Assembly (NCBI RefSeq): GCF_006385595.1
Contig: NZ_CP041046.1
Coordinates: forward strand, 434,001 to 498,000
Source of the DNA: Luteibacter pinisoli
Lineage (GTDB): Bacteria; Pseudomonadota; Gammaproteobacteria; Xanthomonadales; Rhodanobacteraceae
Length of the DNA: 64,000 nt
Reading direction: 5' to 3'
Shown in pieces: positions 56,301-63,184 of this stretch; position 1 is the first letter of the stretch, and every line of letters starts with the position of its first letter. Made by a program: the position numbers and the translations under genes. A model generated the notes under the pieces. That model saw only the letters and a program-made list of their open reading frames with translations, was not told where the DNA came from and made no database searches.

Positions 56301-57187
56301 GCGTACAGGGCGGCTCGTACAGCACCGTGGGCGATGCGGTAGGTGCGCTGGATGGCGCCCTCAGCGCCCTCGGCAGTCGCGTCGGCAACCTGGAAACGGG
56401 GGTGACCACCCCGCGTACGGGCACGACCGCCTACGTGGCGCCGGCCTCCGTCGCTGCCGCCCCCGCGGCGGTGACGCCAGCGGCGGCACCCGCGGCACAG
56501 GCCATTGTCGAAGGCACCGGCAACGGGACCGCCATCGGCACCGGCAGCTACGCCAAGGACCCGACCGACCTGGCCATCGGCAACAACGCCACCATCGGTG
56601 CCGCTGACAGCACGGCCGTCGGCACGGGGGCCACCGTCACGGCCGCCGCGACCAACAGCGTCGCCCTCGGTGCGAACTCGGTGGCTACCGAGCCGAACAC
56701 CGTCTCCGTGGGTTCCGTCGGTGCGGAGCGCCGGGTGACCAATGTCGCCGCCGGCACCGCGCCGACCGACGCGGCCAACGTCGGCCAGGTGGACCAGGCC
56801 CTGACCACGGCCAAGTCGTACGCTGACCAGGGTGACGCCACGACCCTCAACTCCGCCAAGGCCTACACCGACCAGAAGTTCGGCGATGTGATCAGCGGCG
56901 GTGCCTTCGACGACTACAAGCGCCAGGTCGACCATCGCTTCGACAATCTCAACGACCGCCTGAACAAGGTGGGTGCGATGGGTGCGGCGATGTCGCAGAT
57001 GGCCTTCAGCGCCCAGGGCGTCAGCGGCGATAACCGCCTCGGCGTGGGTGCGGGCGGTTACAAGGGCCAGGGCGCGCTGTCGGTGGGTTACTCACGCGCC
57101 CTCTCGTCGCATGCCGCCCTGACCTTCGGGGCTGCCGTCAGCGGCGGTGAGACTTCGGGCGGTGTTGGTGTAGGCATCGGCTGGTAA
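50396..57187 (+). CDS. Giant trimeric autotransporter adhesin (YadA-like)
   Basis: Surface adhesin of 2263 residues. The N-terminus MNTIYSKVWNKSLG is an extended signal peptide (ESPR), followed by a hydrophobic core ending SPSAEA. The passenger is almost wholly YadA-like head repeats (pattern SxAxGxxAxAxGxxS) broken by seven neck motifs of the form NTVSVG..ERQ.TNVA.GT..TDAVN. Near 2120-2160 a coiled coil (DDYKRQVDHRFDNLNDRLNKVG) leads into the YadA membrane anchor, which ends VGVGIGW. Trimers form the 12-strand pore. GTG start with GGGAGGAAG 4 bp upstream. The head contains a long near-identical internal duplication. Length may vary between strains. Confidence 0.93.
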   Translation: MNTIYSKVWNKSLGILVVASEHARANGKGGASRRLRAAMAALPLAAGAMLALASPSAEAGNICSGFSSGLAPVAKGNQAFACGALAKAAGDYSVALGAAANSKGDYSTAVGQDAQSSGDFATALGQGTRATATDSVAVGQGANAANTGSTAIGRGARAIANNAVALGSDSVANRANTVSVGRSGSERQVVNVADGTQATDAVNKRQLDKVGDRVTTVNGRVDTVNGRVDTVSGHVDAVDAATTDAQHYFKADGLADGSDDATATGKYATAAGSGAFAGGAGDSAFGSGAFANGGNATATGYGAVATGQNSAAYGAGSQANGPGSVAVGGVAVDADGNPLINNGGVPVDTGATSADVGGTAVGASAQAAGFAASSFGVGAYASGAQSVAVGAVANALGDYSTAIGTQSAALGVASVALGAGSVADRDNTVSVGDVGAERQITNVAAGMEDTDAANVAQVKDAVNSATRYFKANGANDGTDDATAIGDFATASGSGAFAGANGASAYGSGSFATGVNSTASGYGATATGQNSAAYGAGSQANGPGSVAVGGVAVDADGNPLITNGGVPVDTGATSADVGGTAVGASASASGFAGSAVGVGAYASGAQSSAFGAVANATGDYSTAVGTQSAASGVSSVAVGESATAAGDESVAVGGSAFGFFTAQATGYATTALGAGAWATADYATAIGWNTYAAAESSTALGESASAQDLGASALGAEAIAVGTQSTAVGAVSTTNGDFASAIGSGSYAGANNATAVGGLATATGENSSAVGANSEASGARSTATGASSAAFGDDSTANGYSAIADGSGATSVGASSVADSDYATAVGNGASAHGVGASALGAAANAQGDSAIASGYGSTAQGKNAAAYGGGAQATANGTTAIGGQAVDENGDPLITYSATGEAVGPATASGLAATAVGASAQAEGQFATALGTAAFAQGEQSLAAGFLSEASGQGATALGAQAYAPGALATSVGYGSAAYSDGAVAIGGGASAAGTGSVAIGQYAETGFSLFGIEAANAVAVGTNSWVLGDSGTALGAGAWAIGNNSVALGANSYADRDNTVSVGDVGAERQITNVAAGTEGTDAVNKSQLDAVSGNLTEATRYFKANGANDGTDDATAIGDFATASGSGAFAGANGASAYGSGSFATGVNSTASGYGATATGQNSAAYGAGSQANGPGSVAVGGVAVDADGNPLITNGGVPVDTGATSADVGGTAVGASANANGFAASAVGVGANASGAQASAFGAVANATGDLSTAVGTQSEASGASSTALGESASALDLGSSALGAESIALGTQSTAVGALAASIGDFSSAIGSGSFAGANNATAVGGLAVATGENSSAVGANSEASGARSTATGASSAAFGDDSTANGYSAIADGNGATSVGASSVADSDYATAVGNGASAHGVGASALGAAANAQGDSAIASGYGSTAQGKNASAYGGGAQATANGTTAIGGQAVDENGDPLITYSATGEAVGPATASGLAATAVGASAQAEGQFATALGTAAFAQGEQSLAAGFLSEASGQGSTALGAQAYAPGALATSVGYGSAAYSDGAVAIGGGASAAGTGSVAIGQYAETGFSLFGIEAANAVAIGTNSWVLGDSGTALGAGAQAIGNNSVALGANAYADRDNTVSVGDVGAERQITNVAAGTQGTDAVNKSQLDTVAGSVSDASHFFKATGTGDGSDDATAAGQFATAAGSGAFAGGTGDSAYGSGAFANGGNATAMGSASTATGAASTALGATAEASGANSVALGAGSVASRDNTVSVGAVGSERQVTNVAAATQATDAVNKGQLDTLADSVSSAAHYVSANGANDGSDNASAAGAYATAVGAGSTASGDLSTAIGSFATASKESGTALGASANAAGAGATALGDSARATAKNSVALGSGSVATRANTVSVGSAGSNRQITNVAAGTQATDAVNLTQLNSAVASAFAGTSNAAGNAVALALGGGATMGANGFIGPVFRVQGGSYSTVGDAVGALDGALSALGSRVGNLETGVTTPRTGTTAYVAPASVAAAPAAVTPAAAPAAQAIVEGTGNGTAIGTGSYAKDPTDLAIGNNATIGAADSTAVGTGATVTAAATNSVALGANSVATEPNTVSVGSVGAERRVTNVAAGTAPTDAANVGQVDQALTTAKSYADQGDATTLNSAKAYTDQKFGDVISGGAFDDYKRQVDHRFDNLNDRLNKVGAMGAAMSQMAFSAQGVSGDNRLGVGAGGYKGQGALSVGYSRALSSHAALTFGAAVSGGETSGGVGVGIGW
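51788..53668 (+). repeat. Long internal repeat A of the adhesin head
   Basis: This 1.88-kb block is nearly identical at the nucleotide level to repeat B, offset by 1905 bp at its start and by 1719 bp after about 52480. It contains a 186-bp (62-residue) stretch, roughly 52290-52480, absent from B (the region with SAFGFFTAQATGYATTALG). Confidence 0.85.
53693..55387 (+). repeat. Long internal repeat B of the adhesin head
   Basis: Second copy of the duplicated head module, starting at the same ATRYFKANGANDG motif as copy A and ending at the same neck AVNKSQLD. Most differences are synonymous third-base changes. Lack of the 62-residue stretch shows an indel after, or during, the duplication. Confidence 0.85.
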
Positions 57188-57228
57188 TCGGCACGGCGGC
57201 CGCCTACACGGGGCCGCCATATCCTTTC

Positions 57229-57259
57229 AAGGCCGGCGGTGACGCCGGCCTTTCCTTTG
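57229..57259 (+). terminator. Rho-independent terminator of the adhesin gene
   Basis: Arms AAGGCCGGCG and CGCCGGCCTT with a GTGA loop, followed by TCCTTTG, 41 bp after the stop. Confidence 0.8.
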
Positions 57260-57383
57260 TTGCAGCGCGTCGCAGGATGCGCGTCACGCGGTCGCCGTCG
57301 ACGCATGGTATGTGCTACCAATAGCGGCCCAAGGCCCCAGGAACGGGGGCATCGATACCGACACGACCGGAGCGTGAAAAAGC

Positions 57384-59108
57384 ATGTCTGCGACAACTGA
57401 GCATAAGGACATGCTGACCGGCGAACCGGGTGAAGCCCAGGTCTGCGCGCACCTCGTGGCGCACGGGCGCCTGAAGGACACCGACCTCGCGCGGGCTCGC
57501 CGCCTGCACGACGAGACCCCGGAAGGCACCCTCACGTCGCTGATGGCCCGCCTGGGCCTGGTGTCGGAGCGGGACCTGGCGGATGCGTGGGCGGCCCTGC
57601 TCGGGTTGTCCCTGCTCGCCGCCAAGGACGCTCCCGACATGCCGCCGGCCGATGTCGACCTGTCTACGCGGTTTCTCAAGCAGTACCACGTCGTTCCCGT
57701 CCGCGAGGGCGACGATGGGCTGGCCTTGCTCATGGCCGACCCGGCCGACCCGTATCCCTTGCAGGCCGTTCGCCTGGCCACCGGCCGCGACGTTCAGTTG
57801 CGCGTGGGCCTGCGTTCGGAAATCGACGACCTGATCGAGCGCTACTACGGCCAGGGTCGTTCAGCGATGGGCAGCATCGTCGAAAGCCTCGATGGCAGCG
57901 CGGCCGTGGAAGACGACGTGGAGCACCTGCGCGACCTCGCGTCCGAGGCGCCGGTCATCCGCCTGGTCAACCTGATCCTCCAGCGTGCCGTGGAACAGCG
58001 AGCGTCGGACGTCCACATCGAGCCGTTCGAAAACCGGCTGAAGGTGCGTTACCGCATCGATGGCGTGTTGCATGAAGTCGAGGCGCCGCCGTCGAGCTCT
58101 ACCGCCGCGGTGATCTCGCGCGTCAAGATCATGGCTCGCCTGAATATCGCCGAGCGCCGCCTCCCGCAGGATGGCCGCATCCAGCTGCGCGTCCAGGGCA
58201 AGGAACTCGACCTTCGCGTGTCCACCGTGCCCACCAGCTTCGGCGAGTCGGTGGTGATGCGTATCCTCGATCGCGAATCGGTGGTCTTCGACTTCGCGTC
58301 GCTGGGCTTTACCGACAGCTTCCGCGACCGCTTTGTCGAAGTGCTCGACCGGCCGCACGGCATCCTGCTGGTCACCGGCCCCACCGGTTCGGGCAAGACC
58401 ACCACGCTGTACACGGCGCTGTCGCAGATCAATACGCCGGACGTGAAGATCATCACGGTCGAAGATCCTGTGGAATACCAGATCGAGGGCATCAACCAGA
58501 TCCAGGTGAAGCCGCAGATCGGCCTCGACTTCGCGGGTGCGCTGCGCTCCATCGTGCGCCAGGATCCGGACGTGATCATGATCGGCGAAATGCGCGACCT
58601 GGAAACCTGCCGCATCGCCATCCAGTCCGCGCTCACCGGCCATCTGGTGCTGTCGACGCTGCATACGAACAGCGCCGCCGGCGGTGTCACGCGCCTGCTC
58701 GACATGGGCGTGGAAGACTACCTGCTGGGCTCCACGGTCAACGGCATCCTCGCCCAGCGCCTCGTGCGCCGCCTGGATCCGGAAACGGCGATTCCCTATG
58801 AAGCGATGCCCGAAGTCATCGAACAGTTCCAGCTGCACAAATACACCGATGAACGCCCGATCCGCCTGTGGAAGCCGGGAACGAGTGCCGCCAACCCCAC
58901 GGGATACCGTGGCCGCCGCGCGATCATCGAGTTCCTGGTCATGAGCGATCCCATCCGCCGGCTGGTGATGCAGCGCGCGGACGCGGGCGAGATCGAGCGC
59001 CAGGCCCGCGCCGAGGGCATGCGCAACATGTATGAGGATGGCCTGGCCAAGGCCGTCGCCGGTGTCACCACCATCGAAGAGGTCCTGCGCGTCACGCAGG
59101 AATCCTGA
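57384..59108 (+). CDS. gspE: Type II secretion ATPase GspE (XpsE-like), without zinc motif
   Basis: Cytosolic hexameric ATPase that powers pseudopilus assembly. The 574-residue protein has N1/N2 GspE domains, RASDVHIEPFENRLKVRYRIDG near 211-232, Walker A GPTGSGKTTTLY near 332-343, the Asp box ITVEDPVEYQ, Walker B IMIGEMRD and the His box LSTLHTNSA. GspE normally has a tetracysteine zinc loop (CxxC...CxxC) before GYRGR. Here the segment reads RRLDPETAIPYEAMPE up to NPTGYRGR and has no cysteine at all. It is first in an operon of at least eight genes. The ATG has GGAG about 11 bp upstream. Confidence 0.92.
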   Translation: MSATTEHKDMLTGEPGEAQVCAHLVAHGRLKDTDLARARRLHDETPEGTLTSLMARLGLVSERDLADAWAALLGLSLLAAKDAPDMPPADVDLSTRFLKQYHVVPVREGDDGLALLMADPADPYPLQAVRLATGRDVQLRVGLRSEIDDLIERYYGQGRSAMGSIVESLDGSAAVEDDVEHLRDLASEAPVIRLVNLILQRAVEQRASDVHIEPFENRLKVRYRIDGVLHEVEAPPSSSTAAVISRVKIMARLNIAERRLPQDGRIQLRVQGKELDLRVSTVPTSFGESVVMRILDRESVVFDFASLGFTDSFRDRFVEVLDRPHGILLVTGPTGSGKTTTLYTALSQINTPDVKIITVEDPVEYQIEGINQIQVKPQIGLDFAGALRSIVRQDPDVIMIGEMRDLETCRIAIQSALTGHLVLSTLHTNSAAGGVTRLLDMGVEDYLLGSTVNGILAQRLVRRLDPETAIPYEAMPEVIEQFQLHKYTDERPIRLWKPGTSAANPTGYRGRRAIIEFLVMSDPIRRLVMQRADAGEIERQARAEGMRNMYEDGLAKAVAGVTTIEEVLRVTQES

Positions 59109-59110
59109 GC

Positions 59111-60328
59111 ATGAGCCAGTTCCGCTACCGTGCCATCAGCGCCGCCGGTGAATTGCTGGCGGGACGCATGGAAGCACCCTCGGTCGAGGATGTGGTGGCG
59201 CGCCTGCAGGACCAGGGCCACGTGCCGCTCGAGGCTGCGCCCGCCGATGGCGAAGCGTCAGGAAGCGGTCTCTCCGCGCTGTTTCGCAAGGGTCCCTTCA
59301 CGGGTGACCAGCTCGCCCAGTTCACCCACCAGCTCGCCACGCTGCTCAGCGCGGGCCAGCCGCTGGACCGCGCCCTGGGCATCCTGCTCGACCTGCCCGA
59401 AGGCGAGCGGGCGAAGAACATGGTGGAACGCATCCGCGACCGCGTGCGCGGCGGCACCACGTTGTCCACGGCACTGGATGAAGAGAACGGCGCTTTTCCG
59501 CGCCTCTACATCAGCCTGGTGCGCGCCGGCGAGGCGGGCGGCTCGCTCGACGAAACCCTGCGCCGCCTTGCCGATTACCTCGAACGCTCGCAGGCCCTGC
59601 GCGGCAGCATCATCAACGCGTTGATCTATCCCGCGTTCCTCATGGTCGGCGTGCTCGGTTCGCTCGTCCTCCTGCTGGCGTACGTGGTGCCGCAGTTCGT
59701 GCCGATCTTCGCCGACATGCAGGTTCCCATTCCCCTCATTACCAAAGTCGTGCTGGCGATCGGCACGGTGATCGGCGACTGGTGGTGGGCCATTGGCCTG
59801 GGCCTCGTCGTGCTCGCGGCGTTCCTGCGCCTGCGCCTGCGCGACCCGGATGCGCGGCTGCGCTTCCATGCGCGGCTGCTGACCATGCGCGTGGCCGGGC
59901 CGCTGCTGTTGAAGGTGGAAACCGCGCGCATCGCCCGTACGCTGGGCACCTTGCTGAAAAACGGCGTGCCGCTGCTCGGCGCCCTGTCCATCGCGCGCCA
60001 GGTCACCGGTAACCGGGCCCTGGATCTCGCGCTGGAACAGGCGGCGGATCGGGTGAAGGGCGGAACCGGGCTGGGCAGTGCGTTGTCACAGACGGAGCGC
60101 TTTCCCCGCCTGGCCTTGCAGATGATCCAGGTGGGCGAAGAGGCCGGTGCGCTCGACGGGATGTTGCTCAAGGTGGCCGACACCTTCGACATCGAAGCCA
60201 AGCGCGCCATCGACCGCCTGCTGGCGGCGCTCGTGCCGACGCTCACCATTGTCATGACCGTGCTCGTCGCTTTCATCATGGCCGCGATCCTGCTGCCGCT
60301 GCTCAGCCTCACCAGCAACATCAACTGA
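59111..60328 (+). CDS. gspF: Type II secretion inner-membrane platform protein GspF
   Basis: Polytopic platform protein, 405 residues (E. coli and Xanthomonas GspF about 400-405). It has two repeated cytosolic T2SSF domains (FTHQLATLLSAGQPLDRAL and KVETARIARTLGTLLKNGVPLLGAL) and three membrane segments near 175, 225 and 385. The second half carries FPRLALQMIQVGEEAGALDGML. It starts 2 bp after the gspE stop. Confidence 0.94.
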   Translation: MSQFRYRAISAAGELLAGRMEAPSVEDVVARLQDQGHVPLEAAPADGEASGSGLSALFRKGPFTGDQLAQFTHQLATLLSAGQPLDRALGILLDLPEGERAKNMVERIRDRVRGGTTLSTALDEENGAFPRLYISLVRAGEAGGSLDETLRRLADYLERSQALRGSIINALIYPAFLMVGVLGSLVLLLAYVVPQFVPIFADMQVPIPLITKVVLAIGTVIGDWWWAIGLGLVVLAAFLRLRLRDPDARLRFHARLLTMRVAGPLLLKVETARIARTLGTLLKNGVPLLGALSIARQVTGNRALDLALEQAADRVKGGTGLGSALSQTERFPRLALQMIQVGEEAGALDGMLLKVADTFDIEAKRAIDRLLAALVPTLTIVMTVLVAFIMAAILLPLLSLTSNIN

Positions 60329-60353
60329 CCGATTCGTTTTCAGGAGTTTCGCC

Positions 60354-60779
60354 ATGCGCTCGACCCGTACCCTCCGACACAGCCACGCCCGCGGCTTCAC
60401 GCTGCTGGAAATGCTCGCGGTGATCGTGCTGATCGGCATCATCGGCGCCATCGTCGTTACCCAGGTTGGCAAGAACGTCGACAAGGGCAAGTACGGCGCA
60501 GGCAAGGCGCAGCTCACCACGCTGACGCAGAAGATCGACAACTACTCGCTCGACAACGGCGCGCCGCCGGCCTCGCTCGACGCCCTCGTGAGCAAGCCCG
60601 CCGATGCGCAGAACTGGCAGGGCCCGTACGCGAAACCGTCCGACCTGAAGGATCCGTGGGGCCACGCCTTCGGCTACCGTTTCCCCGGTGAACACGGCCA
60701 GTACGACCTGGTGTTCTACGGCCAGGACGGCAAGGCCGGCGGCGACGGCTACTCGGCCGACGTCGGCAACTGGCAGTAA
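60354..60779 (+). CDS. gspG: Major pseudopilin GspG
   Basis: Main subunit of the type II pseudopilus, 141 residues. The prepilin peptidase site HARG/FTLLEMLAVIV has the required Glu at position 5 of the mature protein. The C-terminus DLVFYGQDGKAGGDGYSADVGNW contains the calcium-binding loop of GspG. It follows gspF after 25 bp, with AGGAG before its ATG. Confidence 0.95.
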   Translation: MRSTRTLRHSHARGFTLLEMLAVIVLIGIIGAIVVTQVGKNVDKGKYGAGKAQLTTLTQKIDNYSLDNGAPPASLDALVSKPADAQNWQGPYAKPSDLKDPWGHAFGYRFPGEHGQYDLVFYGQDGKAGGDGYSADVGNWQ

Positions 60780-60802
60780 GGCGAAGCGGAAAGGTCACGG
60801 CC

Positions 60803-61243
60803 ATGCGCGTGCGCGGCTTCACGCTGTTCGAGATGCTGGCCGTGATCATCCTGATCGGCCTGGCCGCCGTAGCGGTGTCCATCCCTGTCACCCAGGGGCT
60901 GGCCAGCGCGCGGGTGAATGCGGCCAGCGGTGAACTCGCGGCGGCGCTGCGCTACACGCGCACCCAGGCCATCGTGAAAGGGGAAAACCAGGCGCTGGAG
61001 GTGGACGTGGCCCACGCCACCTACCGCCCCGCCGGCAAGCAGGCCGTGCGGCTGCCGCGCGATATGAGCGTCGCCATCACCAGTGCACGCGAAGACCAGG
61101 CCAACGCCACGACGGGGCGCATCCGCTTCTTTCCCGATGGCAGCTCGACGGGCGGCAGGATCACCCTGAAGCGCGGCCAGCGGGAATGGCACGTCAACGT
61201 CGGTTGGCTCACCGGCGCCGTCAGCGTGGTGCAGACGCCCTGA
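60803..61243 (+). CDS. gspH: Minor pseudopilin GspH
   Basis: 146 residues with a very short leader MRVRG before FTLFEMLAVIILIGLAAVA, including Glu5, then a soluble beta domain (GRIRFFPDGSSTGGRITLKR), the GspH signature. It starts 23 bp after gspG, with GGAAAGG just upstream, and its stop overlaps the gspI start by one base. Confidence 0.92.
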   Translation: MRVRGFTLFEMLAVIILIGLAAVAVSIPVTQGLASARVNAASGELAAALRYTRTQAIVKGENQALEVDVAHATYRPAGKQAVRLPRDMSVAITSAREDQANATTGRIRFFPDGSSTGGRITLKRGQREWHVNVGWLTGAVSVVQTP

Positions 61244-61668
61244 TGCATGCACATCGTTTACAACCGCGACGCGCACGGGGGTTCAGCCTGCTCGAGGTGA
61301 TCGCGGCCATCGCCATCCTCGCCATCGCGTTCGCTGCGCTGATGCAGGTGGCCGGCAGTTCCATGAGCCTCACCGCGCGCGCCAACGAACGCACGCAGGC
61401 CGCCTTGCGCGCACGCAGCCTGCTCGATGGCGCGTTCATCGTCGATCCGGTGCAGGAAGGCAGCAGCGAGGGCCGCTTCGACGACACATACCGCTGGCGG
61501 CTCAACGTGGCGCCCTTCGAGGTGGGTGATCCCTCGCCGGATAACCCGGGTGCCAGCAGCCGCATGGTGCGGCTGGACCTCGATGTGCTGTGGGGCGATG
61601 ACGGCCACGAGCGTCGCGCGCACTTTTCCACGTTGCGCCTGGTCGGCGCACAGGGGAATCCGCCGTGA
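61243..61668 (+). CDS. gspI: Minor pseudopilin GspI
   Basis: 141 residues: leader ending RRARG, then FSLLEVIAAIAILAIAFAALMQ with Glu5, then a small soluble domain (YRWRLNVAPFEV, VRLDLDVLWGDDGHERRAHFSTLRL). The start ATG shares its A with the gspH stop TGA. The TGATG junction implies termination-reinitiation coupling. Confidence 0.9.
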   Translation: MHAHRLQPRRARGFSLLEVIAAIAILAIAFAALMQVAGSSMSLTARANERTQAALRARSLLDGAFIVDPVQEGSSEGRFDDTYRWRLNVAPFEVGDPSPDNPGASSRMVRLDLDVLWGDDGHERRAHFSTLRLVGAQGNPP

Positions 61669-62330
61669 GGCGCGTCCGCGGTTTCAGCCTGATGGAAGTG
61701 CTGGCGGCGCTGGCGTTGTTGTCCATCGTGCTGCTCGGCGTCTACTCGGGCATCAGTACCGCCGGGCGCATCGTGCGCAGCGGCGACCGTGCGATCGAAC
61801 GCATGGACGAGATCCGTTCCGCCCAGTCCTACCTGCGCAGCGAGCTGGCGCAGGCCCTCGCCATGCCCTTTGGCGAAACCGACGACGGCGACCCGATCGT
61901 GTTCCAGGGCGCCGCCAGCAAGCTGACCTTCGTCGCGCCGATGCCGGGTTACCTGTCGCGCCTTGGTCCGCAGATGCAGACGGTGGCGCTGGTGGCCGAC
62001 GGGCGCGACGGTTACCGGCTTGAAGTCAGCCTGTTCCTGCTGCCGCCGGATGGCAGTGATCCGAAAGCGCTGGGCGAACCGCAGGTGCTGATGCGCGGCA
62101 TCCGCAAGGGCGCCTTCAGTTACCGCGGCATGGACGAACAGAACAAGGCGACCGACTGGCAGGAGGCGTGGGCTGACGGCCGGCGTACGCCGTCGCTGGT
62201 GCGCCTCGCGCTGGATGTGGATGGCACGATGGTGTTCCCGACCCTGGTGGCGCCGTTGCGGATCGACCCGTCCGCCTCGCGCAACGGGTTCACCCGGGTA
62301 CGCACGTCGCGCGGGCCGGTGGTGCAATGA
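61665..62330 (+). CDS. gspJ: Minor pseudopilin GspJ
   Basis: 221 residues with leader ending RRVRG, FSLMEVLAALALLSIVLLGVYSGI with Glu5, and the larger GspJ soluble domain. It begins at GTG overlapping the gspI stop (GTGA). GspJ forms the pseudopilus tip with GspI and GspK. Confidence 0.9.
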   Translation: MRRVRGFSLMEVLAALALLSIVLLGVYSGISTAGRIVRSGDRAIERMDEIRSAQSYLRSELAQALAMPFGETDDGDPIVFQGAASKLTFVAPMPGYLSRLGPQMQTVALVADGRDGYRLEVSLFLLPPDGSDPKALGEPQVLMRGIRKGAFSYRGMDEQNKATDWQEAWADGRRTPSLVRLALDVDGTMVFPTLVAPLRIDPSASRNGFTRVRTSRGPVVQ

Positions 62331-63184
62331 CGTCCAGGAAGACACAACGCGGCGTCGCACTCCTGATCGTGCTGTGGGGCTGTACGCTACTGGCCATCAT
62401 GCTGGGTGGCTTCGCCGCGCTCGCGCGCACCGAAGGCCTGCAGGCGCGCTACCAGTTTGCACAAACGCGCGCGCATTACGCGGCGGAGGCCGGCCTGATG
62501 CGCGCCATCGCGGGCCTGCAGACGCCGGATCCGCAGGGTCGCTGGATCGCCGACGGCCGGATGTATACGTTCGCCTTCGACAACGCGGTGGTGAACATCA
62601 CCATCGTCGACGAAGACGGCAAGGTGGACCTCAACGCCGCCTCCGCGGACGTGCTCAGCGGACTCTTCAAGGCGGCCGGCGTTGACGACGACCGCGCCAC
62701 GAAACTGTCGGCAGCCGTGCAGGACTGGCGGCGCCCCGGCGATGCCGCCCTCCCCAATGGCGCCAAGCGCCCGCAATACGAGGCCGCGGGCCTCGACTAC
62801 GGCCCGCGCAACGGCCCGTTCGCCACTGTCGAAGAGGCGCGGATGGTCCTGGGCATGGACGCGAAGCTTTGGACGGTCATCGCGCCGGCCATCACCATCT
62901 GGTCCGGCCGCGAACGGCCAAACACCGAGCATGCCCAACCGCTCGCCCTGGCCGCGATCCCGGGGCTGGGCGCGGGCGGCGCCGATGCCATCCTAGCCGC
63001 GCGCGCGCAGGCCGGCGGGGCCGCTGTCGCCGGCGGTAACGGCGTCACCCATACGATCCATGCCGAGGCGATCCTTGACGACGGAACGAGGAGTTCCCTG
63101 ACATCAACGATCAGACTGCGTGGGATAAGATCCGGCAGCCAGCCCTACGCGATCTTGCGTTGGCGCGAAGGAGACACTGAATGA
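62327..63184 (+). CDS. gspK: Minor pseudopilin GspK
   Basis: 285 residues, the largest pseudopilin. The leader ends QRG before VALLIVLWGCTLLAIMLGGFA. Glu5 is absent, as is normal for GspK, which caps the pseudopilus. The soluble domain has VDEDGKVDLNAASADVL, the conserved GspK NxN region, and a helix-hairpin-like DLNAA...GLGAGGADAIL. The ATG overlaps the gspJ stop (ATGA) and the stop overlaps gspL. Confidence 0.91.
   Translation: MTSRKTQRGVALLIVLWGCTLLAIMLGGFAALARTEGLQARYQFAQTRAHYAAEAGLMRAIAGLQTPDPQGRWIADGRMYTFAFDNAVVNITIVDEDGKVDLNAASADVLSGLFKAAGVDDDRATKLSAAVQDWRRPGDAALPNGAKRPQYEAAGLDYGPRNGPFATVEEARMVLGMDAKLWTVIAPAITIWSGRERPNTEHAQPLALAAIPGLGAGGADAILAARAQAGGAAVAGGNGVTHTIHAEAILDDGTRSSLTSTIRLRGIRSGSQPYAILRWREGDTE

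Noticed and set aside
50699..56935. Several long minus-strand frames opposite the adhesin
   Set aside because: They mirror the repetitive head codons of the adhesin, giving Arg/Thr/Ala-rich translations with no family features.
50400..57187. Repetitive DNA considered as a CRISPR or tandem-repeat array
   Set aside because: Periodicity follows the codons of YadA-head motifs in one continuous frame. There are no constant repeats with unique spacers.
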